Shown piece by piece: positions 35,483-48,213 of a stretch of DNA of 64,000 bases; the first letter of the stretch is position 1; every line of letters begins with the position of its first letter. The notes under the pieces are model-generated. The model saw only the letters and a list, made by a program, of their open reading frames with translations, searched no databases and was not told the origin of the DNA. Source of the stretch: Impatiens glandulifera (Eukaryota > Streptophyta > Magnoliopsida > Ericales > Balsaminaceae); NCBI RefSeq assembly GCF_907164915.1, contig NC_061867.1, positions 23,412,308 to 23,476,307 of the forward strand, given 5' to 3'. A program made the position numbers and the translations under genes.

Positions 35483-36602
35483 CTTCATGAAGCCAAGGAT
35501 TTAGCCTCTATCTTACACCAAAAGCTCATGTTTATAGACAACGACCAAGTTTTCATAGTCAACGACACAATTGACGCTGCAACAGCCATTGGTTCTACCC
35601 ACATTGATACTTTCAAATGGGATATTTCTCTAGTATGGGTTAGGCCCAAACGCCAAAAACATGACGTCATTCCCACAACCATGTTGTAACATGGATCACC
35701 ACGGTCTAGGATACAACCCTACAAGATTCAAAGAAATCTTTAAGGAAAGGATATCCAAGCGACACATAGTAGGTGTACAACCCTAAATGGACAGTTCATT
35801 TACGAGGGATAAAGAACCCTATACTCTGACTTCTACCGAACCCTTAACATTTAGATTTACCAAGACGTTTTCCAGGTTTCGAAATCTTTTTATATTGTCC
35901 TCATAATCCTAACCCTTCTTTTAGTGTGATTAGGAAAAGAATAGACTATTGGCGTGATTCCCTCGAAAACTTGGCTCGGATTCCCAAGACAGTTTATGCA
36001 ACTCAAGAATCTAGCTCTCTCGGTTCTCAAGAAACCAACTCCCTTTCATCCATTGATACTGTGATCGATGAAAGTAGATATCTTTCTCCTCTCAAGTGTA
36101 TAAAGATGTTAAATATTGTACATTGTAAGAAACCTAATAATAATAATATTGTTTAATCATCTTCTCTTATATATAATAAATCCCTCGATGTAACAAAAGA
36201 AGTAGACTTCGAATTTATGAGTAAAAATGATTTTTCCTTTTACTCTAATTTAAATTTTGAAACCAAACACTTCTTTCAAATTAAGGATGAGATTGTTTCC
36301 GCTGTAGAAAAGACAATTGAAATCAATTTAAACACGGCCAACGATCCTTAGATCATATTGATTGGACAAAGTTTGAACACTTTAGAACTTTTGGAAATTG
36401 TTGAGCTACTGAAGGACGACAAGGGCGTCTTCTTCTATTCATATAAGGAAATGTCAGACATTAATCCAAAGATAACACGACAATATATTCATCTATATCC
36501 TGACGCTAAGCCAGTTTGTCAAAGCTCAGATAGATGAAAGAGGAATTTGTGAATAAAATATGAGATTATTTTCGAAAGCAACTTGATGATGGATTTATCA
36601 AC

Positions 36603-37200
36603 GTAGTATAATATTCTATCTATATAGCTAATGTAGTCCATATCCTGAAAAAAGACGGAAAACTACGCATGTGTGTAGATTATCGTGATCTAAACAAGGT
36701 CTGCTCTAATGATCACTTCCCACTATCACATATCGATATACTGGTCGACCATACTATTAGTCATGAACTTCTATTATACATAGATGGATTTTCAAGATAC
36801 AACCAGATCCTGATGGCCCCACAAAACAAGGAATACACCACGTTTATAAAAGAAATTGTAACCTTCATTTATAGTGTCATGCCTTTCGGTCTTAAGAATG
36901 CGGGAGCCACCTATCAAAGGGAAACCACCATGATCCTTCATGACATGATACACAAGAATGTGGAAATATATGTTAACGACTTAATTGTTAAATTGAAGAA
37001 TCGAGAAGGACATGTCTTAAACCTTAAGAAATTTTGGTAATGAATAAGGAAATATCATCTACGACTCTACCCGAAGAAATGCACCTTCAGAGTCATAACT
37101 GGTAAAATGCTAGGCATCTTAATCACATAGAGGGGCATCGAAGCCGATCCCTCTAAAATAGAAGCAATCACGACTATGTTGGTCCTTCAAATGAAAGAGA
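36603..37200 (+). pseudogene. Tat-like reverse transcriptase
   Basis: Reads KKDGKLRMCVDYRDLNKVC, then HFPLSHIDILVDHT, DGFSRYNQILMAPQNKEYTT, SVMPFGLKNAGATYQR and the catalytic block EIYVNDLIVK. In the last, the first catalytic Asp of Y-V-D-D is Asn, which should abolish activity. After a stop at 37038-37040 the thumb region continues in another frame (RKYHLRLYPKKCTFRV, then RGIEADPSKIEAI). Confidence 0.85.
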
Positions 37201-37204
37201 TGTA

Positions 37205-37875
37205 TGTGGAATTTTAGTTAAAATCCAATACATTAGTCGATTCATCAGTAAACTTATTATGACATAAGATCCACTATTTAAGATACTGAAAAAATATCAA
37301 AATTTTTTATAAGATGAAGACTGTCAACAAGCATTTGACAAGATCAATAATTATTTAAAATCCCCTCACATACTCATGTTGCCTAGAGTCGGCATTCATC
37401 TCATCATATATCTTACTATAATAGACATAGTCATGGGAAGTCTTTTGGCTCAAGAAAACGAGAACAAACTCAAAACGAATATGTATTACATCTGTAAGAG
37501 GATAAGTGGGTGTGAACTTAATTACACGCCAGTTGAGAAAATATGTTATGCCTTGGCATGGATCACCAAAAGGTTGAGACACTACTTTCATGCCCACCCC
37601 ATCAAGTTGGTATCAAGACTAGACCCGGTCCATTTCTTATTCCAACGAACTCTTCTTTCACCAAGGCTATCCAAATGGATGATGATCTTATACGAATACG
37701 ATATAACATACACAATACAAAAATATTTTAAAGGAAGCATTGTTGCGGACATTGTTATTGACCAATCCAATATTGTTAAGTTAGATGACGAACTCGAATT
37801 CCTCGACGAGGGAATTCTGAGTATAATATTAGTCACATGGAAATTAATGTTTGGCGGAGCTTCTGGTAGTTGACT
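37205..37875 (+). pseudogene. Tat-like RNase H (retroviral type)
   Basis: The first third is badly broken. 37376-37873 is open and includes SLLAQENENK, ELNYTPVEKICYALAWITKR, LRHYFHAHPIKLVSRLDP and LSKWMMILYEYDITY, the usual end of gypsy RNase H. The domain removes RNA from RNA:DNA hybrids during replication. Confidence 0.75.
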
Positions 37876-38240
37876 CGAAAAGGACGTTTAACCCAATATC
37901 CATAAAACTCGAATATCCCATCACCAATAATGAGGCTGGATACGAGGCATGCCTATGGGGTCTCAAGATGATATATGAAAAAGGGAAACAAAGCTAAAAG
38001 TCGTTGGTGACTCTAACTTGATTATATCCCAAACTAATGGTACTTGGAAAGTGAAAGGGGAAAATATGAAACCCTACCACTCCCACTTAACCAAACTCAT
38101 GAATAAATTTGATAAATATCATTTGTTCACGCTCTAAGAAGTAAAAATCGCTTTCTGAACACCCTGGCTTCTTTGGTAGCCATAATTGAAATTCCTGATG
38201 GAATTAAAGTCAAACCTCTAAAAATCCGACAAAAATAACG
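37865..38240 (+). pseudogene. Tat-like additional (plant-type) RNase H
   Basis: After a frame change, 37870-37985 reads ISIKLEYPITNNEAGYEACL then WGLKMIYEKGKQ, the NNEAEYEAL core of the second RNase H that Tat elements acquired. The rest is broken by stops. Confidence 0.65.
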
Positions 38241-38499
38241 ACCTTCTTTTGAATTAGGAGCACTCATTTTCTATGAGAATTATATTAAACCATGACACAA
38301 TACTTTTCAGAAGTACACTGAGTATGGAGAATATCCTCCCAATTTCTGAGAAAAGAAACGATGGGCATTGCGCTAGTATTCCACCAACTACACTTGTATT
38401 TCCAACATATTATATTGTTCATCGTTCGATGGTCAAAACTTTCTCTATAAAGACAATCCTGAATCCAAGAGGATTATGGAAAAATGACATACAAGAACA

Positions 38500-39475
38500 T
38501 ATGGCGCACACATGAATGGAATAACTCTAGCCAAGTAAATACTCTATCTAGGATATTATTGACAAAACCTCGAACAAGAATGTGTGAGTTATGTAAGGAG
38601 CTGTCATATGTGCCAAATCAATGCTAACCTAAAGCATACACTAACCTCACTCATTTACAGCATGACATCCCTTTGGCCGTTTTCTTCACGGGGCATCAAT
38701 ATAATCGGAAAAATCTATCCTTACACATCAAATAGACACGAGTTCATACTCGTCACCATAGACTACTTCACCAAATGGGTTGAAGCAACCTCGTACAAGG
38801 TTTTGAAATCATATCAAGTGGCAAAGTACATCCAAACTAGCATCATCACAAGATATGGAGTTCCTCACGCCCTGATTTCAAACAAAGATCGATAGTTTCA
38901 AATAAAATTGCTCAACGAGTTCAAGATCGAGCATCAAACATCATCGCCCTGTAAATCCCAAACTAATTGTGCGGTCAAATGGTAAACAAAAACATGATTA
39001 CGATCATTAAGAAGATAACTAGCACGTATAAGGACTAGAACGAGAAACTTTCATACGCCTTATGGGGACATTGTATGATCGTTCGAACATCGATGGCCGA
39101 AACTCCCTACTATTTGGTTTACGACATGGATGATGTACAACCCATCAAAATAGAGATTCCAACACTAAAATACTCTTTGAGAGCCATGTCATGGAAAAAG
39201 ACTAACTTAATGTAAAACCCAAGCCTACCAAAAATGTAAGTCATACACCTTCAATATGAAGGTAAAACTTAGAAACCTCAATGAAGGTGATATAGTTCTC
39301 AAACAAACCCGGGAACTCCTAAACCCTAAGGACAAGTTTCGACCCCAATTGGAAGGACCCTTCCAACTTATGAAAAGCCTCACAATAGGAGTTGTCCGCC
39401 TATCTAACTTATAATAAGAAGAAGAGTTTATTGCACCAAACAATCTCGATGCGCTTAAAAGATATTTTGTATAAT
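38500..39475 (+). pseudogene. Tat-like integrase
   Basis: The zinc-binding end retains CVSYVRSCHMCQINANL (38580-38630). The core has NIIGKIYPYTSNRHEFILV then TIDYFTKWVEA with the first catalytic Asp. The second Asp position reads LISNKD, with Asn, and is followed by a stop. The region of the catalytic Glu is broken. The C-terminal domain is recognisable near 39255-39415 (LRNLNEGDIVLKQTRELLNP). It would insert the cDNA into chromosomes; this copy cannot. Confidence 0.8.
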
Positions 39476-40548
39476 ATCAAGTTACACGCAAAACGGTTTA
39501 AAGCTCGACCTTGAAAGGAGCTTATCACAACATAATGCAATCATATGTTTGGTATAACTTGCAACATGGACAAGGGACTCATGTCCGAACTATAGAGACC
39601 TGATTCTTCTCAGTGCAAAATAATAAAGAAGAGAAGATACATAGGTAACCTACAAGTATTGCGGGCCCGGTCTCATTTACATAAATAAAACCCCTAATCC
39701 CTTCATAAAAAGAAAATTAAAATCTTTTAAGAAAGGAATTAAACATTGATCTTATCCTTGAGCTAAGTAAGGTAAAGCCAAAAACATCGCTTCCTTTCAT
39801 GTGATATTCTAATAAACAAAACTGAGGATTTCACAATAACTCTGAATCAAGAGATATCAATCATAAGCTCTTTTTCATTTGTAAGAGATTATCCTGAGAG
39901 CAACCCTCAATCGAAGGTTTTTGAAGATAAAAAACTGAATAAACCCTATTAAAGCGAGTGCCAAAGACCCAAATTGAGAAAGAAAATTCATCGTTAATTT
40001 TGTTAAAGAATGAGAGGATTGAAAATAATCTTTGGGAAGAAAAAAAACAAAAATTAAAATGCCAAAAGGATCGGAATAAACTCCGAAAATCTCAAAAAAA
40101 ATTAAAAATGTTTCTATGTTGTTTGAGGAATTGAAATCACCATTCGTGCTTAGTCAAACTATATTCATGATTGCTACGACAATAGTAGAATGTACCAATT
40201 CTACCAGATTTACCCTGGAACGAAAAAATAAAATAGTTCAAGTGTTTGAGGTATTGAAATCACCATACGTTACATACTCAGACTCTAGTCTTCATTGTTA
40301 CGGAAATGAGTCAACAAAAGAAAAAAAACAGATAAAACAAAAAACCAAAAGATGAAAGTTGATAAAACCTCTCCCAAATGTTTTTGCGGTAAGTTGGAGT
40401 TTAAAGAAATATGGTTCAGGGTCATGCAACCAAAAATAAGTTGCACTCTTTTATCAAATTGTGAAGGTGTTGACCACCTTCCTCGAAGGTTATGATTATG
40501 AAAAATCATTTCGACACGAGATCAAATTTTTAAATGTGATAGGATCGA
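39476..40548. other. non-coding sequence after the Tat-like integrase
   Basis: Tat elements usually have a long 3' untranslated region, and this may be one. It has no recognisable gene. A direct repeat of about 40 bp ('gaggaattgaaatcaccatt' near 40124 and 'gaggtattgaaatcaccata' near 40248) lies in it, inside a plus-strand frame at 40116-40355 that shows no known domain. Confidence 0.5.
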
Positions 40549-40665
40549 TACTAACAATAGAGACTAGTGTCTGACTATTGTGAACATCTTTTGATAAACG
40601 ATTCGATAGTAATCCTGTGAGGGATTAGTATCTATTTCTATTCTTCATAAATCCTTCGAACTCTT
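40549..40665 (-). mobile_element. short Copia LTR end fragment
   Basis: 'gtgagggattagtatctatttctattcttca' matches the inner LTR ends at 20511 and 41895. It is joined directly to truncated integrase coding sequence at about 40660. Confidence 0.65.
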
Positions 40666-41390
40666 ACACCCAAATACTCGAAAGTACGAAACTGTAGGAA
40701 TTCTTCCATAGAACAGTTCATAAGGTGTTTTGTCAAAGCGTTTATTAATTATTGATCGATTTTGTGTATAGTATGATGTGTATATGGCTTCTACCCAGAA
40801 CTTCTGAGGCATACCTAAGTTAGCAAGCATAGATCTCGCTGCTTCCTTTAGTGTCCCGACTCTTCTCTCAACAATACCATTTTCCTGTGTAGTTCTTGCA
40901 CTATATAACTTGTGTCTAATAGCAGACTCCTCGCGGTATGTAGTTAGACGTCTGTTAGTGAACTCGGTTCCCCGATCACTTCTAATTTTAGTAACGCTTA
41001 AAGATTTTTGGTTTTAAAGTCTTCTAAGGATCTTAATCAAATTCTCAGCGGTCTGATCCTCACATTGCAAAAACATAACTCATGTGAATCGTGAAAAATC
41101 ATCAATAATGACTAAGGTGAATATCATTCCTCCCAAGCTCTTTACAGGAATTGGACCGAAAAGATCCATATGTAAAAGTTCCAAGCACCCGTTGGACTGG
41201 GATGTCCCTTTATTTTTGAACGAAGATTTGCTCTACTTACCTAACTGGCAAGAAGGACAAACCTTGTCATTTAAAAACTTCAAATTAGGTAAGCTAAATA
41301 CCAAATTATGAGAACAAATGTTTTTAATGGTTTTAAAATTAAGATGATTTAATCTATTATGCCATAGCCAATTCTAATCATTTTGGCAAT
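40656..41390 (-). pseudogene. SIRE-like Copia integrase
   Basis: Reading right to left: a GAG-pre-integrase zinc region (WHNRLNHLNFKTIKNICSHN) near 41370, then QSNGCLELLHMDLFGPIPVK, TLVIIDDFSRFT with the first catalytic Asp, SDRGTEFTNRRLTTY with the second, and TQENGIVERRVGTLKEAAR with the catalytic Glu. The end, 40830 to 40660, reads MPQKFWVEAIYTSYYTQNRS and stops in VFGCK, fused to LTR sequence. A few stops and one frame change interrupt it, but all three catalytic residues are readable. It is closely related to the integrase fragment at 56309. Confidence 0.85.
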
Positions 41391-41894
41391 CATGCATATG
41401 GGATTAAATGCCAAAAGTGAAGGTAGATGTTGGTCGATAATGAGATTTAGTAAAATGTTAGTATTTGGTGTTCAAATTTTTTATTATTTTCTCATTTTCA
41501 TATATGTTTTTTTGGTTGTAATTACAACATATTTCAATGTCTATTTATTAGTTTCTCTTACTTTATAATGGTGACTTTATTTGAAAATAATCACACTTTG
41601 ATTAACAATTTTTTTTTGTTAAAATATTATATTTTAATTAAATTGAAATTATGGTCTAGAATATATTTTAATTATATATATTAACAAATTTAATAACATT
41701 TTATAGTTTAAACCTAATTTCAATTCTATATATTTTTAAATATATTCATATGAAATTAATCAATTTAATTAAAAATTTGTGAATACATTTAATTTGAATT
41801 TGTTTAAAATTTATAAATTAATTTTTAAAAACATATGATGTTAATTATTAATTTTAAAATGTTAATATTTAATATAAATGATTGGTTGTTAGGA
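41391..41894. other. AT-rich spacer
   Basis: No coding or structural signal beyond AT richness, except that the left end may hold decayed gag-pol sequence. Confidence 0.5.
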
Positions 41895-43086
41895 AATGAG
41901 TCAACAATAATAGGGTGTTGACCAAGTATTGTTAACTGCGAAACCTTCGTTTGATATTAACTCTGTTAGAAGTTAATATCTGTTTTTATTCTTCACAAGT
42001 CTTCACAAACTCTTGAACGAAGTCAAGTGCGGAATTGTTTGTTTAGACTTGAAACGAAAGAGAAAGAGTTAGAAGATTAGGAAAGTAAATAGCACAAGAC
42101 ACAAAGATTGTTTATGGATGTTCGAAGAAAACTCTCATACGTCACCCTTATTCTCAATATTGAGAACTATATTCACTAGAAGATTTATTTTGAATACAAT
42201 GCTTGCACAAACCCAATCGGACAACTAGGTCTTAGACAATGCATGTTTCCGATTCCTAGTACAACACACTATGTTAAACAGAAAAACCTATATTTAACTT
42301 ACAATACTAAAATCTCACACAAAAAGAACAGTATGTATTATAACGAAATGATCTAGCAAACTTGTAGACCTTTAGAACTTAAAAGATTGAGCACTTGAAA
42401 GAGAGTGCACGCAAAATTGCAAAGCAATAGTGAAACAGTGTAAAAAACACCAGAAAGAACAATTGTGCAAATTTGTTTTCCAAATTCTTTTTAAATAGAT
42501 AATTCTTAAACGGACAAATTTGCTTCAGATGACATCTGTCCTATTTTGGTTGGATGAGTGTCAGGGTAGTACATTTGAGGATATGTACTAGATGAATATA
42601 GTGCGCCGAATATTCTTTAGAAGATCGTGGTGTACTGGGAACGTACATCACATGAAATCTGAATTAATTTGGTATGTGGCAGTCTTTTATAGGTTTAGCT
42701 CAGCTGCTATGTCAGACTGCCTATAACAGATGCTTGATCAAATGCCGAATTTGATCAAGAACTGGAAACGCTTCATAAAGCCGAATTTAATCAAATACCA
42801 AATTTGATTAAATACCGGAAGCACCTTGTATAAAACCGAACTAGTTTAATGCCAGAAGCGCCTTGTATAAAACCAAATTTGTTTAATACCGAAAGCGCCT
42901 AGTAGAAGTCGAGTTGATCAAAATACCGGAAGCACTTCTCTTGAAATACCAAAGAAAACATAGAACAAGATGCTTTTCTCAAAAATCTAATTTGGATAAA
43001 AATACCAGACGCGCTTCTTCAAAATACCGAAGTGAAAATGGACAATCCAACTCAAAACATTATTTAGAGTTAAATACACTTAAATA
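41895..43086 (-). mobile_element. Copia LTR (family X-like), minus orientation
   Basis: Shares the inner-end block and 'ggatgttcgaagaaaactct' followed by 'catacgtcaccct' with the LTR at 49945 (near 50180). A block at 42590-42660 ('gtgcgccgaatattc') matches 50545 and, on the opposite strand, 10455-10475. It ends at a CACTA remnant, as does the LTR at 20511-21773. Confidence 0.7.
42735..43050. repeat. 37-bp tandem array in LTR
   Basis: 'aagcgccttgtataaaacc' and variants recur at 42819, 42856 and 42893, and looser copies extend to about 43040. Units include 'aatttgattaaataccg'. The position in the LTR seems to match the 48-bp and 57-bp arrays elsewhere, but the sequence is unrelated. Confidence 0.85.
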
Positions 43087-45175
43087 AACCGTTAATACTT
43101 TATAAATTCTAAATTCTGAGAAAGATAAAGAGAATACACTACAAAAAGAAGAAGTTGAGAGATATAAAGTAGAGTAGGTAGAACAACAAAAGAGAATTAA
43201 ACTATTAGAGTACAACTATATTTATCTAGTTCAAGACAAAGTTGTTCTTCAAACTCAAGTTTAGTCTTTAAATGAAAATTTTGATACTAACCTAGCATTA
43301 TGGATCAAGTTAGGGCAACAAACAATCCCAAAACATTCTCACTCGGGATGGCCGATGAAGAAGCATATTGATTCAATCTTTAATTTGGTGCCAAATTATT
43401 CAAACGCAATTCATACTCTATTATCATAATGCTATTAATGTTAGTTATAATAATAAAGATTTAAGTAGGTTTAATTATAGGTTAGTGTTTTATGAAATTT
43501 ATTTAGTAAGTTTTTAAGTGATTTAGTTTTATGTTCAATATATGATTTTTTTAATATTGTCAAGTGATTTAGTTTCATATTTAATGTTGTGTAATTAATA
43601 GATTAGTGTTTTATGAAATTTATTTAGTAAGTTTTCAAGTGATTTAGTTTTATGTTCAATATATGAGTTTTTTAATGTTATTAAGTGATTTAGTTTCATT
43701 TTAATATTGTCTAATAAATAGGTTAGTATTTTATGAAATTTATTTAGTAAGTTACAAGTAATTTAGTTTTATGTTAAATATATGAGTTCTTTTAATGTTG
43801 TCAAGTGATTTAAATTCATGTTTGTCTTTTCAAGTGATTTAGTTTTATGACTAATATATAACTTGTATATTGTTGTCAAATGCTATTGGAAAATACACCA
43901 TCATGTGTGGGATGGGTCTTGGCTTCAAAATCGATAAGAAAATTAGAATTGTATATTGTTCAATATATAAACTAGATTGTAAATCTAATTGTTTATTTTG
44001 TTTAAATTATACAGGTTTGCAAAAATAGAGATGGATGGATTGAAGCTATTTGGAAATGTCGTATTGTGTAAAATTTGGCATGTTTTTGTGAATATTTTGG
44101 TCATAATTTTGGAACATAAGTAGTTGGCGAATTTAATTTGCAAATGTGTTTTGTAAATTTGTAATGAACTATATTGGTTTACTAAGAATTGATACACGAA
44201 TCATTTCAAATTTATTTAAATTGAATTACAATATTAGTTTTTGATATAATGCGCTGAAGGTTGCAAAAATTATGCAAATTTAATTTAAAATTTGAAAATA
44301 TATTTTATAGCATTATGCAAATCATGCATTTCAAATAATGAAAATGAAGTTGTATAAGTTATTATTAATAGTAATGCAAAATTGTGAATAATGTAATTGC
44401 AAGAATAATTGCAATATTATCAATAATATAATTTTGGTTGTGATAATGCGAAAAAAGTTAAACATCAGTTACATAAATATAATACAAATGATAATGCTAT
44501 AATATAAATTGGTTAATATAAAAAAATTACAACTAAATAATGCAAATTGTTTTACAGACATATTTGTAATTCAAAAGCATCGATAAATAATTATTTATTC
44601 ATAATATATAAATTCTAATAAAACAATGAATGAGTAATCAAGAATAAATTTCAATTTAAACATTTCAGAAGAATATTAATTTCATAAATACAGTTATACA
44701 ATTTCAGATTCATTAACATTAACATGCATATTATACCATTTAAGTTTAGATTCATCATGAATCAAACTGCAACTATATTAAATAGTAAACATTTCAGAAA
44801 TGTAGTAGTTTAGAAACAACATGAATTAAACTGAAACTATATCATACATATTATATAATTTCAGTTTAAAAAATACATGAAGAAACATATTATTCATCAA
44901 ACTAGTGCATACATATCTTATAAATTTATTTGAGGTTCATAAATATAGAGGGAATTAATCTTAAACTATGAGATCAATAATATACTTCAAACTATTTCAT
45001 AACAACAAGAAGAATTAAAATAAATAAAAAATTATATAAATCCTATATTAAATCTATTTGAAGATAAAAAAACATATTTAAGTTAGAATCACATAAAATG
45101 ACAGGTTCCGATATCGACCGATGGACGCAAGTCAAGGTCTCGGTATGTAATAGAATAAATGTTACCCTAAAATGA
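43087..45175 (+). mobile_element. CACTA (En/Spm) remnant 2
   Basis: Aligns with 21994-25280 minus the foldback MITE. The transposase signature itself is not included. It contains the coiled-coil-like coding tail, the subterminal array, the hairpin and the AT-rich 3' part. It is cut on the right at 45175/45176 by the SIRE-like block. Confidence 0.6.
43473..43880. repeat. subterminal-type repeats, remnant 2
   Basis: Same irregular 'agtgatttagttttatgttc' units as 22386-22790. Confidence 0.75.
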
Positions 45176-45517
45176 ACAGCTTGAGGTTCATCTTCTATTT
45201 CCATCATGATCCTCTTGAGTTTCAAAAATATAAATTTCAACAAAAAATTTCTTCAACAACAGCTTGAGGTTCATCTTCTATTTCCATCATGATCCTTCGC
45301 ATTACATAAAATTTTCTTTTCCTCTTCACCTTGATTCCTTTTACTTTTTTCCTTCATTGTATTCCTTTTTCCTAGAATCCTTCTTGTTTTCTTCTACAAC
45401 TATTTGATCTTTGAGATTGGCCTCCTCTGTTTCTTTCTTTTTATTTTTTTTGCTTCCTGACTTTTCTGGTTTTTCTGCTCTTCTTCTTTAGCTTTATCAC
45501 ATTTATTGTGCAAGAAA
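45176..45517 (-). pseudogene. processed retrocopy, copy B (5' part only)
   Basis: Holds only the beginning of the retrocopied gene: the charged KAKEEEQKNQKSQEAKK-like region through ..EDEPQAV. The rest, including the RG tail and poly(A), is missing. A 38-bp piece is duplicated (45176-45213 and 45259-45296) next to the breakpoint. The right border, followed by tggtggctcaaggtt at 45518-45532, is exactly that of copies A and C. Confidence 0.75.
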
Positions 45518-46880
45518 TGGTGGCTCAAGGTTATAGACAGTGGAAGGAATTGACTTTGAGGTGTCATTCACCCTTATTGATAGAATTGAAGCAATAAGAA
45601 TCTTTCTAGCTTATGCATCTTTTAAGAATTTCAAAGTTTATTAAATGGATGTGAAAAGTACATTTTTAAATGGAATTTTAAATGAGGATATGTATGTTGA
45701 ACAGACACCTGGCTTTCAAGATCAATCATTGCCAAATCATGTGTTTAAACTTGACAAAACTTTATATGGTCTTAAACAAGCTCCTAGAGCTTGGTATGAT
45801 ATTTTAACAAAGTTTTTATTTGATCATGATTTTGTAATTGGTACAGTTTACAAAACTCTATTTAGATTTGTTAAAGATTCTAACATTTTACTTGTTCAAG
45901 TATATGTTGATGATATCATATTTGGGTCAACTAACCCCAAATTATGTGAGAAATTATCTAAGTTGATTCAGGACAAATTTGAGATGAGTATGATGGGAGA
46001 ATTGGATTTCTTCCTAGGTCTTCAAGTTCGTCAACTAGAAGATGATATTTTCATCAACCAAACCAAGTACACAAGGGAGCTGCTAAAAAAGTTTGGAATG
46101 GAAAGTTGCTCGGTTGTAGCTACTCCAATGAACTTTTCCAGAAAGATCAACAAGGATGAAGATGGCCAGAGTGTCGACATAACTACTTAAAGAGGGATTA
46201 TTGGTTCTCTACTTTACCTTACTACTAGCTGACCGGACATTCTATGAGCCTTGGGAGCAGTTGTACAAGCCTTCTGTTTGTCGTCGACATCTGTGGAAGA
46301 TTTCATGCTAACCCTTAACAATCTCATTATGTTGTTGTTAAGCGTATTTTGAATTATTTAAAGGAAACACAAAATGTGGGACTGTGGTATCCAAAGGATT
46401 CCAGTTTCAATTTTATTAGTTATTCTGATGTAGATTATTCAAACTGCAAGATTGATCGGAAGAACACCAATGGGACTTGTCAGTTCCCTAGTGATCGTCT
46501 GATTTCTTGGTTCAGTAAGAAGAAAATGTTCATCTCCACGTCTACAGTAGAGGTAGAGTACCTTGCTACAGGCAGTTGCTACTCCCAGCTCTTGTGGGTT
46601 CAACAACAGTTGATGGTCTACGGCATTGAGGCGGATGAGTCACCAATTTTTGGCGACAACACTAGTGTCATAGTAATTACATACAATCCGGTGTTGCACT
46701 ATCGAATTAATAATATCAACATCCAACACCATTTCATTTGGGAGAATGTTAGTCATAAGCATATTCGTCTGGAATATGTCCCAACAGATGATCAAGTGAA
46801 AGACGTGTTCATGAAGCCACTCCTTAAGACTAAGTTTTCTTACTTTAGTAATGTTTTGGGTCTTGTATATCTAAATTAAA
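45518..46880 (+). pseudogene. SIRE-like Copia RT and RNase H, copy B
   Basis: 45645-46190 is the longest intact RT stretch of the three copies: STFLNGILNEDMYVEQTPGF, KQAPRAWYD, VYVDDIIFGSTNPKL with the catalytic pair, and MSMMGELDFFLGLQVRQLED. RNase H is open from 46349 to 46879 with SDVDY, VEVEYL, GDNT (Cys changed to Gly) and NINIQHHFI. It shares four stops with copies A and C (45642, 46188, 46230, 46316). An extra segment of about 30 bp lies near 46243-46275. Confidence 0.85.
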
Positions 46881-46904
46881 ATTTTATTTAATTAATCATG
46901 CACA

Positions 46905-46919
46905 AATTGAGAGGGAATG
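46905..46919 (+). other. polypurine tract of copy B
   Basis: attgagagggaatg, directly before TGTTGATTAAAG at 46920; one G of the run is A. Confidence 0.65.
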
Positions 46920-48150
46920 TGTTGATTAAAGTGGTTGGACAGACGTATGTAGACGGATGTCTGTATTAGACTAATCAAATTAGTTGTTTAAAAAACCATG
47001 CCTATTCCACTCGGTCGGGGCTTAGGATCCTCAATCGGACCTATCAGTCATGGATGAAAAGCCTCGGTCTGGGTGCTAAGGACTCTCGGTCGGGTGCCAA
47101 AATTCCCTGTCAGATCTCTTGGTCATAGGTGGTAGTTATCGGTCTTAAGTTCAAGAGTTCTTGATCGGGTGAAAAACTCCTCGGTCCAAACTGAAGAACA
47201 TCGGTCGGACCTCTCAACTCTAGATAAAGAACACAAGTTGGACCTCTCCAATAGCTTCCTTATACTCCATATACTTGATTGGTACTAAAATAAGAACACT
47301 AACTTTTCGTTTGGACCAATTTAAGAACTCAAATATTTCAATTATTTTAAAATTTTTTATTTTGATCAAACATAATTGAGATGGATCAAACATGATCCAA
47401 ATAGTTGTCCAACATCATTAGAAACAGTTTGGGATGATTTATGGACAACTATTCTCGAGGATTAGCCCAAGAACAACAAACCCAAATTTTTGAATTTTAA
47501 AATTCAAGTTTGGGTTTTTTATGTTTAAGGTTGATTGATTGATTGATTCTAACCTAAATAAAAATCTTGGAAATGATCTTAGGATCTATTTCCAATCCTA
47601 AAATTCAAAAACCAGACATCATACAAGCTTACGAAAACTGAAATATAAAAATTTTAAATTCAAACTGAAAGTATGAATTAAAGGGTGATTGGAAGCATGT
47701 AAATGATTGAAGAACACTCCTTAGACTTTAGGAAAGCTTTTGGGATGACTAGATCCAAGTTTTAGAGCCTTACACATAAATTTCAAAAAAAATCGAAGCT
47801 TTTGAGCTTCATTGGAGAATTTTTTATTTCTTCCCATTTAAGGCTTGAGATGTTATTCCTTAGCTTCATAATTGTTGAGGGAGGCTATTTATAGCCTCCC
47901 GAAGTCGGTTGAATGAGTCAAGTGGATTGAATTAGCCAAAATCTATTAAAGATGTTTTGACTATTCTTGAATCAACTTGTTGGAATAGGCATGATCACAA
48001 CCTATTGATGTAGGAGAAATGATCACCGTGGTAGTGTTATATCATTATTATCTTTTAATGTTCATGAAAAATTATATAATTTATATAGTTATTCAAAATC
48101 TAACTTACAAAATATATACCTATATAAAAGTATAAAATTGTTTCAACAAT

Positions 48151-48213
48151 TATAAGTGGTTTATCAGCAAAAGTGTTAACATTTCATATTATAGACAAGT
48201 GTTCGAATCCCTC
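48151..48213 (+). repeat. tRNA-like segment 1, copy B
   Basis: Counterpart of 14788-14850; B-box-like gttcgaatccc is intact. Confidence 0.4.

Larger units (their letters stand above)
34455..39475 (+). mobile_element. degenerate Ty3/gypsy element (Tat-like), internal region
   Basis: Gag tail, protease, RT, RNase H, a second plant-type RNase H and integrase occur in that order on the plus strand. The extra RNase H before integrase and motifs such as VDYRDLNKVC...LVDHT point to the Tat/Ogre group. No LTR, primer site or polypurine tract is identifiable. Every domain is interrupted. Base composition (about 40% GC in the pol part) stands out from the surroundings. Confidence 0.8.

Noticed and set aside
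33245..39475. Endogenous pararetrovirus as an alternative for the RT-containing blocks
   Set aside because: Both blocks have Copia or gypsy domain order. The gypsy block has an integrase and a second RNase H, and no movement or coat protein motif is seen.
43137..43148. cactacaaaaag, which looks like a CACTA terminus
   Set aside because: It lies inside sequence homologous to remnant 1, where the word is cacaacaaaaag. No matching inverted end or 3-bp target duplication was found.
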